Source: Legionellaceae bacterium
GTDB taxonomy: Bacteria; Pseudomonadota; Gammaproteobacteria; Legionellales; Legionellaceae
NCBI GenBank assembly: GCA_947470005.1
Contig: CANISA010000055.1
Span: 1 to 8,582 of the forward strand
DNA length: 8,582 nt
Reading direction: 5' to 3'
In this document: one piece after another, positions 1 to 6,815 of the stretch
How positions within the stretch are numbered: position 1 is the stretch's first letter
Layout: each line of letters opens with the position of its first letter
Program-made: the position numbers and the translations under genes
Notes under the pieces: generated by a model
Seen by the model: the letters and a program-made list of their open reading frames with translations, nothing else
Databases searched by the model: none
Told to the model about the DNA's origin: nothing

Positions 1-1139
1 ATACGACGAATCCCTGTCTCATCAAAACGAAGGTGGACTCCTTCTGTTGCCATGAGGGCGATATATTGCTCCGTCAACGACGCGTTAGGCTCGGTCAGAA
101 TACGTACAAAATCATCCGCGCTCAACGCAGATAATTCTACGCGAATTGGCAAACGTCCTTGAAGCTCTGCAATTAAATCCGAGGGTTTCGCTACATGAAA
201 CGCACCCGACGCAATAAACAAAATATGATCCGTTCGAATGATGCCGTATTTGGTGGTAATCGACGACCCTTCAATCAACGGGAGCAAATCGCGTTGCACG
301 CCTTCTCGCGACACATCCCCACCGTGTTCCGAACGCTTAGCCACTTTATCTATTTCATCAATAAACACAATACCGTTCTGCTCAACGGCTTCAATGGCAT
401 GCATTTTAATTTCATCTTCGTTGATGAGCTTCGCCGCTTCTTCTTCAGCCAAAATCTTCATTGCTTTATAAATAGGTAACTTGCGTGCATTGGTTTTATT
501 CGTGCCCACGTTTTGAAACATCGCTTGCAATTGGCTGGTCATTTCTTCCATACCAGGTGGAGCCATGATTTCAAGGCCCATGGGTGCGCTTGATACATCA
601 ATCTCAATCTCTTGATCGTTGAGTGTCCCCTCACGCAATTGTTTACGGAAGACCTGACGCGCAGATGAGTCAGGCGTACCCTCCGCGTGCCCGCCGCGTG
701 GCGGCGGCAGTAATACGTCTAGAATACGCTCTTCTGCCGCGTCTTCTGCGGAGCGTACTACTTTCTTCATCGCGTATTCCCGAGCCTGCTTAATGGCCAT
801 GTCTGCCAGATCGCGAATAATCGAATCAACGTCACGACCAACATAGCCAATTTCAGTGAATTTGGTCGCTTCAACTTTGATAAAAGGCGCGCCGGCTAAA
901 CGCGCCAACCGACGTGCAATTTCTGTTTTACCAACGCCTGTCGGACCGATCATTAAAATATTTTTAGGCATGATCTCGTTACGCAAGGTGCTGTCTTCAA
1001 TCTGCATTCGACGCCAACGATTACGCAACGCGATAGCAACCGCACGTTTAGCGGCGTCTTGACCAATAATATATTGATCTAATTCAGCCACAATCTCTCG
1101 TGGCGTCATCGTATTATTTACAGGATTAGTGTTAGTCAC
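1..1139 (-). CDS. hslU: HslU, AAA+ unfoldase of the HslUV protease (C-terminus cut by window edge)
   Basis: HslU is the ATPase that unfolds substrates and threads them into the HslV peptidase in the cytoplasm. The frame stays open from the start to the left edge. From the internal ATG at 1109 the protein opens MTPREIVAELDQYIIGQ, the family signature. The Walker A motif GPTGVGKT lies at residues 55-62, the pore-loop GYVG motif follows shortly after, and Walker B IVFIDEID has D251 and E252. The intermediate I-domain sits between, including the APPGMEEMTSQLQAMFQN stretch. The visible part ends near the ILTEPNASLT region and ALMATEGV, so roughly the last 70-75 residues (most of the C-terminal HslV-docking domain) lie outside. 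The start is uncertain. GTG at 1139 overlaps the hslV stop by 8 nt and has GGAAAG about 5 nt upstream. ATG at 1109 fits the usual family N-terminus but has no visible ribosome binding site. It is cotranscribed with hslV. Identity is very secure. Confidence 0.97.
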   Translation of the reverse strand, partial: MTNTNPVNNTMTPREIVAELDQYIIGQDAAKRAVAIALRNRWRRMQIEDSTLRNEIMPKNILMIGPTGVGKTEIARRLARLAGAPFIKVEATKFTEIGYVGRDVDSIIRDLADMAIKQAREYAMKKVVRSAEDAAEERILDVLLPPPRGGHAEGTPDSSARQVFRKQLREGTLNDQEIEIDVSSAPMGLEIMAPPGMEEMTSQLQAMFQNVGTNKTNARKLPIYKAMKILAEEEAAKLINEDEIKMHAIEAVEQNGIVFIDEIDKVAKRSEHGGDVSREGVQRDLLPLIEGSSITTKYGIIRTDHILFIASGAFHVAKPSDLIAELQGRLPIRVELSALSADDFVRILTEPNASLTEQYIALMATEGVHLRFDETGIRR

Positions 1140-1680
1140 AATGGCTTTCCAACTCTTCAAGGGTTAAGTTATGGTTCGTATAAATGCACATATCACCCGC
1201 AATGTTTAACGATTTTTTAACAATTTCAAGTGCTGATAGCTTGGTGTTTTCAAGCAGGGCTCGAGCCGCCGCTTGTGCAAATGGCCCACCTGATCCAATC
1301 GCCATAAGTCCACCTTCCGGCTCAATCACATCGCCATTGCCCGTGATAATAAGTGACGTTTTACTGTCTGCCACGGCAAGCAGGGCCTCCAATCGACGTA
1401 AGAATTTATCCGTACGCCAATCCTTTGCAAGCTCCACCGCTGCGCGCGTTAAATGCCCTTGGTGCATTTCTAATTTACTTTCGAACCGCTCAAATAACGT
1501 AAACGCATCTGCCGTACCTCCAGCAAACCCGGCAATTACTTTGTCTTTATATAATCGCCTCACCTTACGAGCGTTTCCCTTCATCACCGTGTTGCCTTGG
1601 GTCACTTGGCCATCGCCACCAATCACCACGTGCTTACCTCGTCTCACCGACAAGATGGTTGTCCCACGAAATTGTTCCAC
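1132..1680 (-). CDS. hslV: HslV, threonine peptidase of the HslUV protease
   Basis: HslV is the proteasome-like peptidase that forms a double hexameric ring and degrades substrates delivered by HslU. The 182-residue protein reads MEQFRG-TTILSVRRG, so the catalytic N-terminal threonine is Thr7 and a six-residue propeptide must be removed. E. coli HslV loses only its initiator Met. The conserved GGDGQVT and GNTVMKGNARKVRRLY stretches follow. Lys39 corresponds to the active-site Lys33 of mature E. coli HslV. GFAGGTADAFTLFERFE, AVELAKDWRTDK, ITGNGDV and AIGSGGPFAQAAARALL complete a near-continuous family match. The ATG at 1680 is supported by GAGG 7 nt upstream. The stop overlaps the possible GTG start of hslU, consistent with translational coupling. 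A heat-shock-type promoter lies directly upstream at 1712-1738. Confidence 0.98.
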   Translation of the reverse strand: MEQFRGTTILSVRRGKHVVIGGDGQVTQGNTVMKGNARKVRRLYKDKVIAGFAGGTADAFTLFERFESKLEMHQGHLTRAAVELAKDWRTDKFLRRLEALLAVADSKTSLIITGNGDVIEPEGGLMAIGSGGPFAQAAARALLENTKLSALEIVKKSLNIAGDMCIYTNHNLTLEELESHCD

Positions 1681-1711
1681 AATAAATCCTCACTTCATAC
1701 GCCTTAAAATA

Positions 1712-1738
1712 ACATGGGGTTGAACAAGAAAAAATCAA
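1712..1738 (-). promoter_or_regulatory. Candidate sigma-32 (heat-shock) promoter for hslVU
   Basis: Reading the minus strand, CCCCATGT at 1719-1712 fits the sigma-32 -10 consensus CCCCATNT exactly. TTGATT at 1738-1733 matches the -35 core TTGAAA at 4 of 6 positions, with a 13-nt spacer. The -35 element includes the TGA stop of zur (1737-1735). The predicted transcript would begin near 1705 and give a leader of about 25 nt before the hslV ATG. hslVU is a classic sigma-32 regulon member in E. coli, which supports the reading. The -35 half is weak. Confidence 0.6.
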
Positions 1739-2160
1739 TGGCAGTGCATGCACAAACCTTTTAACTCAATCACATCTTGGCTCAACTGAAACGTAGAATT
1801 CAACGCCAATTTTCTTAATAACTCACACAAATTTGCATCATATACTTCAATGACCTGATGACACGCATGGCACACCATCAACATTTCTGACGGCAGGTGT
1901 TTGTCTGGTGCGGAACACAAGGTATACGATTGGATGGATTCAATCTTATGCAAAAACCCTGAGCTCATAAAAAAATCAAGCGCGCGATACACCGTCGCGG
2001 CAGTCATGTTTGGTTTTATTTTTACAAGATAATCTAATATATCATATGCTTTCAGGGGTTTTTGAGCGTCCCATAATGAAAATAACACCGCTTTACGCAA
2101 CGACGTTAACGTCATTGGCAATTGTTTAAAATACGCGATGAATAATGGAGGATAGCCCAT
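1735..2160 (-). CDS. zur: Zur-type Fur-family zinc-responsive transcriptional regulator
   Basis: This 141-residue Fur-superfamily protein most resembles Zur, the repressor that binds DNA when loaded with zinc. The N-terminal winged helix holds LKAYDILDYL and the recognition-helix motif TAATVYRALDFF (residues 53-64), followed by GFLHKIESIQSYTLC, close to E. coli Zur. Structural zinc ligands are C97-x-x-C100 and C137-x-x-C140, the latter pair 40 residues downstream exactly as in E. coli. Candidate regulatory-site ligands are H71, C82, H88 and E105. Spacing from H71 to C82 (11), C82 to C97 (15) and C100 to E105 (5) equals that of E. coli Zur H77, C88, C103/C106 and E111; only the H88 position differs. 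The N-terminus is slightly shorter and the C-terminus ends right after the last CxxC, without the His-rich tail of E. coli Zur. It begins 12 nt after deoB, so it is probably co-translated with it. Fur and PerR are less likely given the Zur-like wing. Confidence 0.88.
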   Translation of the reverse strand: MGYPPLFIAYFKQLPMTLTSLRKAVLFSLWDAQKPLKAYDILDYLVKIKPNMTAATVYRALDFFMSSGFLHKIESIQSYTLCSAPDKHLPSEMLMVCHACHQVIEVYDANLCELLRKLALNSTFQLSQDVIELKGLCMHCH

Positions 2161-2172
2161 GCCTTGTCCCGG

Positions 2173-3429
2173 TTAGTTCTTCATCACATCGACGGACGCT
2201 TCATTTAAAAAAGAAATCCCCCGTGACAATGAAGCTATCCCTAAATGAGCGGCCAAGCTTTGGCCTATATCAGCAAACGTGTCCCGCCGTCCGATAAATC
2301 GACCCTTAACACCGGGACCGAAAGCCAGCACAGGGATGTGTTCGCGCGTATGATCAGATCCTGGGCACGTCGGATCGCAGCCATGATCTGCCGCGATGAT
2401 CACGACATCACCCGGCATTAACATCGCTTCCAACTCAGGCAAGCGCGCATCGAATGCCTCCAATGCATGCGCATAACCCGCCACATCCCGTCGATGGCCA
2501 AATGATGAATCAAAATCCACAAAATTAGTAAACACCAGGCTGCCTGGAGGTGCTGTTTGCATAGCCGTCAGTGTTGCATCAAACAACGCACTATTTCCAT
2601 CCGCCTTAATCGTTTGCGTGAGGCCTTGATGTGCGAAAATATCAGCTACTTTCCCAATAGAAATCACCTCTCGACCCGCCTGTTTCAAATAATCCAGTAA
2701 CGTCGGCTCCGGCGGAGGGATAGAGTAGTCGCGGCGATTCCCCGTGCGTTTGAAGGTCCCTGATTCACCCATAAACGGACGCGCGATCACGCGACCAATG
2801 TGATAATCATCAACCAATTCACGCGCTATTTCACAGATTTCATACAAACGATCCAGGCCAAATGACCCTTCATGTGCAGCAATCTGAAAAACACTGTCCG
2901 CAGAGGTATACACAATAGGCATGCCCGTACGGCAATGCTCATCCCCTAATTCATCAAGAATATCAGTTCCCGACGCGTGCTTCTGCCCTAGCACCCCAGG
3001 TAAGCCAGCACGCTGAATCAACGCATCAATCAGTTCCCGAGGAAAACAAGGCGTTTTTTCGGCAAAATATCCCCAGTCAAACAGCACCGGAACGCCAGCC
3101 AACTCCCAATGACCACTGGGGGTATCTTTACCAAAACTTTGCTCAACTGCATACCCAAAATGCCCAACAGGCTCGCTCAACGTGGAAAGATCAAACAGAC
3201 GCTCGCCTGAACTCGCCACCGCAGCATGATACAAACCAAGGCGAGCCAAATGCGGAATCTGCAGGGAGCCTGCTCGTAACCCAGGTTGATCAGCGCGACC
3301 TTCATCACTCGCTTGCACAATATGGCCAAACGTATTGGCCCCCTCGTCGCCGTATTGGACAGCATCAAGACTGGCGCCAATTCCAAGCGAGTCCATCAGC
3401 AAAATACAGGCGCGCGGTGCAGAAGACAT
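2173..3429 (-). CDS. deoB: Phosphopentomutase
   Basis: DeoB interconverts ribose-1-phosphate or 2-deoxyribose-1-phosphate with the 5-phosphates, joining nucleoside phosphorolysis to the pentose-phosphate pathway and deoxyribose-phosphate aldolase. It is a cytoplasmic Mn-dependent alkaline-phosphatase-superfamily enzyme. Visible motifs are the first metal ligand in LLMDSLGIG (Asp13), the phosphorylated threonine in GKDTPSGHWE (Thr103), VYTSADSVFQIAAHE, RPFMGESGTFKRTGNRRDY, the metal ligands in NFVDFDSSFGHRRDVAGY, and the AADHGCDPT and DHTREHIPVLAFGPG metal sites. All expected ligands are present. The ATG at 3429 gives 418 residues, close to the ~407 of E. coli DeoB. An in-frame TTG at 3456 would add nine residues and overlap the upstream gene, so it is less likely. 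The ATG lies 5 nt after the MFS stop and zur follows after 12 nt, which points to an operon. Confidence 0.97.
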   Translation of the reverse strand: MSSAPRACILLMDSLGIGASLDAVQYGDEGANTFGHIVQASDEGRADQPGLRAGSLQIPHLARLGLYHAAVASSGERLFDLSTLSEPVGHFGYAVEQSFGKDTPSGHWELAGVPVLFDWGYFAEKTPCFPRELIDALIQRAGLPGVLGQKHASGTDILDELGDEHCRTGMPIVYTSADSVFQIAAHEGSFGLDRLYEICEIARELVDDYHIGRVIARPFMGESGTFKRTGNRRDYSIPPPEPTLLDYLKQAGREVISIGKVADIFAHQGLTQTIKADGNSALFDATLTAMQTAPPGSLVFTNFVDFDSSFGHRRDVAGYAHALEAFDARLPELEAMLMPGDVVIIAADHGCDPTCPGSDHTREHIPVLAFGPGVKGRFIGRRDTFADIGQSLAAHLGIASLSRGISFLNEASVDVMKN

Positions 3430-3434
3430 ATTAT

Positions 3435-4715
3435 TTATCCGTGTTGTTGTCGACAATGGGTCTCTTTTAACCCCATCAGTATTAAAAAGGCGACCAGAAA
3501 GCTAATGGGCAGGATCATCGTCGCAGCTTGATAAGCAGCCAACGAATAAACCGGCGCTCCATTGATCATGTGCATCCCACCGTGATTCAGTAACACCACA
3601 CTGAATATATTTTGGTACACAATATAACCGCCTTGCAGCAACATCGACACGAGACTTATCGATGACGCAATCATCATCGGCCGACTCTTTTCCGCAACGA
3701 GGGCATAACTTATTACCTGTGAGGAGGTGGTAAGTCCTAATAAGAAGAAAAGCACGCCCATGGTCATGGGTGAAATAGGTGCGTATAAAATAGCCAATGC
3801 TATCGCAAGCGACGCTAACGCGCCAACCTTCATTGGCACAAGACGTAAACTCAGCTTATCAGACCACCAACCGAGCAAGGGTCCACCGACCATCGCGCCA
3901 AGAAAAAGCATGCCGTTCACTACGGCGGCTTTTTCTTGCGTGATGTCTAAGCGTTGCATGAGATAAAGTTGCCCCATCACTGCCCCAAAAACAGCAACAG
4001 CCATGTTCATGAGGCTGGCATACACGCCAGCAAAAAACGTTTGTCGATTAAAATAGGATTGCTTCGTGATGACCCACATGCTCACCTTTTTTTGCACCGG
4101 CTCATCATGATTCTCTGGCTTGTCTTGCATCCATGCCATCATGATAACCAGCATCAGCACACCCAGCCAGCTCACCTGCATCAGTGCTTCACGCCAACCC
4201 ATTTGATGAACCAACGTCATCAAGGGGTACTGAGCTAACAAACCTCCGGACATCGCCATCGTTACAATCGCGCCAGTCACCAGCGCCATTTTTTTAGGCG
4301 AAAACCAACGGGTTGCAATACGAATCGGGCCTAGGAAACAAAAGGCACTACCAATACCAATCACAAAGCGACACGCGAAAGCCACATAAAACGAATGAGT
4401 GTGCGCCAAAGCAAACGTACTTAATACACAAAAAACCATCGCAGTGATAATGGTTTTCTTCGCTGAAAAACGATCCAACATAAGGCCAGCTGCAAACAAA
4501 AAAAGCACATTCGACAGATAATACGCGCTTGAAAGAAGCATCATTTTATCCGCTTGGATATGAAAATCCCGCATGATGTCATCAGCAATGGAGGCAAACA
4601 TATTGCCTTGAATAAATTCATAAAAGAAAAGCAAGGACGCAGCAAAACAAACAATCCAAGGTCGAAAAGACCCTTTCAATTGTTCAACCCTCCTTGACGT
4701 ATTAACCATTTCCAT
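3435..4715 (-). CDS. MFS permease, second of a tandem pair, possible nucleoside transporter
   Basis: This is a 12-helix major facilitator superfamily inner-membrane permease of 426 residues. The first helix starts near residue 19 (PWIVCFAASLLFFYEF). The loop 2-3 signature appears as GLMLDRFSAKK (D81, R82), and the matching loop of the second half reads GGPLLGWWSDK. A central cytoplasmic loop is rich in charged residues (QDKPENHDEPVQKK). The ATG at 4715 is chosen because GGGAGGGAG sits just upstream. An in-frame start at 4826 would overlap the preceding gene by 82 nt and add an unrelated hydrophilic extension. The gene is clearly paralogous to its upstream neighbour: both share YEF-x-Q-x-N-x-F in helix 1, the SSAY..SN/AN.LFL helix and a G-I-G-x-A-F-C-F-L stretch. 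It lies 29 nt after that neighbour and 5 nt before deoB. Substrate is not readable from sequence; nucleoside uptake is inferred from deoB and from resemblance to Legionella Pht-type permeases. Confidence 0.9.
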   Translation of the reverse strand: MEMVNTSRRVEQLKGSFRPWIVCFAASLLFFYEFIQGNMFASIADDIMRDFHIQADKMMLLSSAYYLSNVLFLFAAGLMLDRFSAKKTIITAMVFCVLSTFALAHTHSFYVAFACRFVIGIGSAFCFLGPIRIATRWFSPKKMALVTGAIVTMAMSGGLLAQYPLMTLVHQMGWREALMQVSWLGVLMLVIMMAWMQDKPENHDEPVQKKVSMWVITKQSYFNRQTFFAGVYASLMNMAVAVFGAVMGQLYLMQRLDITQEKAAVVNGMLFLGAMVGGPLLGWWSDKLSLRLVPMKVGALASLAIALAILYAPISPMTMGVLFFLLGLTTSSQVISYALVAEKSRPMMIASSISLVSMLLQGGYIVYQNIFSVVLLNHGGMHMINGAPVYSLAAYQAATMILPISFLVAFLILMGLKETHCRQQHG

Positions 4716-4744
4716 ACTCCCTCCCGTTCTTCGTTCAACCGTTG

Positions 4745-6022
4745 TTAGTCCAAACGCTCGCAATACGTTTCGCGAGTTAGCCCTATCGCTATCAATGCAA
4801 TTACTATCGTCAATGGGAATACCCACATCGCAAATTGATAATCCAGAGCGCTACCCACTGACGTTGAAGCACCAGAACGCTCTCCCATCAACAAACCAAA
4901 CACAACCTGACCCAGACCGCCAACGCCCATGATGATAACCGAGGCAATCCCTGTGGCCACACCCGTGTTCCGCAGGCTGTTACTTTCAGCGATCAGAGCA
5001 TACCCTATCACCTGCGTACTGGTAAAAAAGCCTAACGCCAAAAACAACACACTCAATGAGAAGGCAGACAACGTCGACCCAATCAATAAAGGAATCAAGG
5101 TCAATAACGTACCCAGCGCGCCAACCACCATCACCGGCTTACGACGACCCATCGTATCGGAAATCCAACCCACTAAAGGACACCCAACCATGCTACCCAC
5201 GAGAATCAAGCTCACCACATTACTCGCGGCCAGAGCAGGTAATTCATGCACCACACGCAGATAACTTGCTCCCCACAATGCGCACAAGACCATGATGGGC
5301 AAATTCAAACAGGCGGTGTAGAGCCCGGCCAAACCATTCTGCTTATTAAGTAAGACCGACATAAAATGAGGAGCCTTATGCACCGGGGCCGAGCGATCGT
5401 CACGCTCAGCCTCGGGTCTGTCTTGAAGGACCATCAATAACCACAGCACAATCAAAACGCCAAAACCCGCATCAATCAACAGCGCGTTACGCCAGCCATA
5501 CGATGCAGTCAGATAGGCAAGCGGCGTATGGGCTATCACACCACCCAAAAACGCCATGGTCACAATACAACCAATCAAAAACGCCTGACGTCGCGCAGGG
5601 AACCACCGCGACACCAATACAACACAGGACAAGAAACAAAACGCATTGCCAATGCCTGCTAGAAAATGGAAAAAATAAGCCCACACAAAGGCGGAGGTTA
5701 ATGCAAAACCTGTCGTGCCAATCACACACACAAGCATAGCCATCAAAATGACGCGTCTCGTTGAAAAGCGATCGAGAATTAGGCCTGCGGGAAGAAGGAA
5801 TAGAATATTAGCCAGCACATAAGCACTGGAAAGCCAGCCCAATTGGGCCACATTCAGATGAAAGTCATCTCGAAGGGGCTCATTAATCACATCAAATAAG
5901 TTTAATTGAAAAAATTCATACAGAAAGAACAAACCCGCCGAGAGGCAAACGAGCCATGCCATCCAACCACCTTGGACCCCTGTTCTCCTGCAATCAAGCG
6001 CTATCGAATCAGACACGATCAT
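4745..6022 (-). CDS. MFS permease, first of a tandem pair, possible nucleoside transporter
   Basis: This is a 425-residue major facilitator superfamily permease with about 12 predicted membrane helices. The first helix begins around residue 22 (AWLVCLSAGLFFLYEFF). The loop 2-3 signature reads GLILDRFSTRR (D84, R85) and the second-half counterpart GCPLVGWISDTMGRR. A charged linker (QDRPEAERDDRSAP) separates the two halves. It is homologous along its length to the next gene, so the pair arose by tandem duplication. The ATG at 6022 is directly preceded by AAGGA with no spacer. A GTG two codons later (6016) has that AAGGA at an ideal 6 nt, so true initiation may be at 6016; the protein differs by only two residues. 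It is the first gene of the minus-strand operon and has a promoter candidate at 6058-6086. The substrate is unknown; import of nucleosides, or of amino acids as in other Pht-like permeases, is inferred. Confidence 0.9.
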   Translation of the reverse strand: MIVSDSIALDCRRTGVQGGWMAWLVCLSAGLFFLYEFFQLNLFDVINEPLRDDFHLNVAQLGWLSSAYVLANILFLLPAGLILDRFSTRRVILMAMLVCVIGTTGFALTSAFVWAYFFHFLAGIGNAFCFLSCVVLVSRWFPARRQAFLIGCIVTMAFLGGVIAHTPLAYLTASYGWRNALLIDAGFGVLIVLWLLMVLQDRPEAERDDRSAPVHKAPHFMSVLLNKQNGLAGLYTACLNLPIMVLCALWGASYLRVVHELPALAASNVVSLILVGSMVGCPLVGWISDTMGRRKPVMVVGALGTLLTLIPLLIGSTLSAFSLSVLFLALGFFTSTQVIGYALIAESNSLRNTGVATGIASVIIMGVGGLGQVVFGLLMGERSGASTSVGSALDYQFAMWVFPLTIVIALIAIGLTRETYCERLD

Positions 6023-6057
6023 TCCTTAAAAGACGAGGCCGGCAAAAGCTGCCCCAC

Positions 6058-6086
6058 ATTCTACCAAAATTCATCACGAATGGGTA
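6058..6086 (-). promoter_or_regulatory. Candidate sigma-70 promoter for the MFS-MFS-deoB-zur operon
   Basis: On the minus strand TAGAAT lies at 6063-6058, preceded by TGG, giving an extended -10 (TGnTAnAAT). A poor -35, TACCCA at 6086-6081 (3 of 6), is 17 nt upstream, which an extended -10 tolerates. The start point would be near 6051 and the leader about 30 nt. Confidence 0.45.
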
Positions 6087-6122
6087 CTGGTGTCTCGTCA
6101 CCTGTTTTTTAATCTGAGACTA

Positions 6123-6151
6123 ATGGAAAAATCAAGGGGAGCTTGTATAAT
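6123..6151 (+). promoter_or_regulatory. Candidate sigma-70 promoter for the SRPBCC gene
   Basis: A perfect TATAAT lies at 6146-6151 in the divergent intergenic region. A weak -35, ATGGAA at 6123-6128 (3 of 6), is 17 nt upstream. The predicted transcript starts around 6158, about 20 nt before the ATG at 6179. An imperfect dyad, ATAATCGGTTAT (6147-6158), covers most of the -10 and could be an operator, though one arm position mismatches. Confidence 0.5.
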
Positions 6152-6178
6152 CGGTTATTATTTCTTGTGAGATGACCG

Positions 6179-6718
6179 ATGCGCATTTTAAAAATTGCAC
6201 TCAGTACCTTGCTGATCTTGTTTGGTATTTTTCTCGTCGGTGGGTTTTTAATACCAGACGAGTGGGTGGCATCGCGCTCCATTTCCATTCATGCAAGCCC
6301 CGAGCAGATTTATCCATTTGTGAGCCATTTCGAAGCATGGGAAAAATGGTCGCCATGGAATTCATCTAAAGACGCCACATTGAAATACACATATGAAGGC
6401 TCGAACGTTGGCGTTGGGGCGAAGCAAAGTTGGACGAGCGAAAAAATGGGTCACGGTTGGATGCAATTTACGTCAATGAACCCGCAAACAGGTGTTGCCT
6501 ATGATCTTTACATCGACATGGGCCACTCACCGTCTGTTTTGCATGGCGACATTGGTTTTACTCCTGAAGGTGATGAAACAAAGATCACCTGGACGGATAG
6601 AGGTCATTCCGGTGCAAGCTATGGTAAGCGGTGGATGAATCTCATGATTCAACTGATGATTGGAAAAGACCTCGACACCGGGCTAGCTGGCTTGAAAAAC
6701 GCAGTGGAAAAGAAATAA
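6179..6718 (+). CDS. Membrane-anchored SRPBCC (polyketide cyclase/Bet v1-like) family protein
   Basis: This 179-residue protein has one N-terminal hydrophobic segment at about residues 4-25 (LKIALSTLLILFGIFLVGGF), which works as a signal anchor or uncleaved signal. It is followed by a SRPBCC/START-like domain. The domain opens with ASRSISIHASPEQIYPFVSHFEAWEKWSPW, the typical beta strand plus helix of the family, in which an aromatic W-x-x-W-S-P-W motif follows the first helix. It ends with the long C-terminal helix GKDLDTGLAGLKNAVEKK that lines the ligand cavity. The family binds hydrophobic ligands; no specific ligand or reaction can be read here. The ATG at 6179 is preceded by GTGAG/GAGATG at a workable distance. 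The gene is transcribed alone, divergently from the MFS operon, and ends at a strong stem-loop. Family confidence is high and function unknown. Confidence 0.85.
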   Translation: MRILKIALSTLLILFGIFLVGGFLIPDEWVASRSISIHASPEQIYPFVSHFEAWEKWSPWNSSKDATLKYTYEGSNVGVGAKQSWTSEKMGHGWMQFTSMNPQTGVAYDLYIDMGHSPSVLHGDIGFTPEGDETKITWTDRGHSGASYGKRWMNLMIQLMIGKDLDTGLAGLKNAVEKK

Positions 6719-6729
6719 CGGTGCTGTGT

Positions 6730-6768
6730 ACCCAACTAAGCGTGTGCCTCGCTCACGCTTAGTTGGGT
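6730..6768 (+). terminator. Perfect 15-bp stem-loop after the SRPBCC gene, likely terminator
   Basis: ACCCAACTAAGCGTG (6730-6744) and its exact reverse complement (6754-6768) enclose a 9-nt loop, beginning 11 nt after the stop codon. The T-rich tail is poor (TTGTATC), so termination may be only partly intrinsic, or the hairpin may mainly protect the 3' end. On the other strand there is no T-tract at all, so it best serves the plus-strand gene. Confidence 0.65.
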
Positions 6769-6815
6769 TGTATCAAAAGACGGCCTCAGTCATCGTTTCG
6801 GCAGAAGTTCAAAAT

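Noticed and set aside
195..479. Plus-strand frames of 77-94 codons opposite hslU
   Set aside because: They lie antisense to the conserved AAA+ core of hslU and show no recognisable domain or ribosome binding site.
1184..1723. Open plus-strand frame of 179 codons opposite hslV
   Set aside because: It is fully antisense to a clearly conserved gene, has no family resemblance, and is Ser/Pro-rich as expected for a complementary-strand frame.
3430..3456. TTG start for deoB
   Set aside because: It overlaps the upstream gene by 22 nt and adds nine residues not expected in DeoB; the ATG at 3429 fits the family length.
4716..4826. Longer start for the second MFS gene
   Set aside because: It would overlap the preceding MFS gene by 82 nt and add a hydrophilic extension absent from the paralogue, while the ATG at 4715 has a strong ribosome binding site.
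6086..6110. Short hairpin (GGTG/CACC arms) followed by a run of T on the plus strand
   Set aside because: The stem is four pairs plus a mismatch, and no plus-strand gene lies upstream that it could terminate; chance seems adequate.
6092..6120. GTCTC and GAGAC inverted arms in the divergent intergenic region
   Set aside because: Five-base arms 19 nt apart are expected by chance and do not coincide with either promoter.
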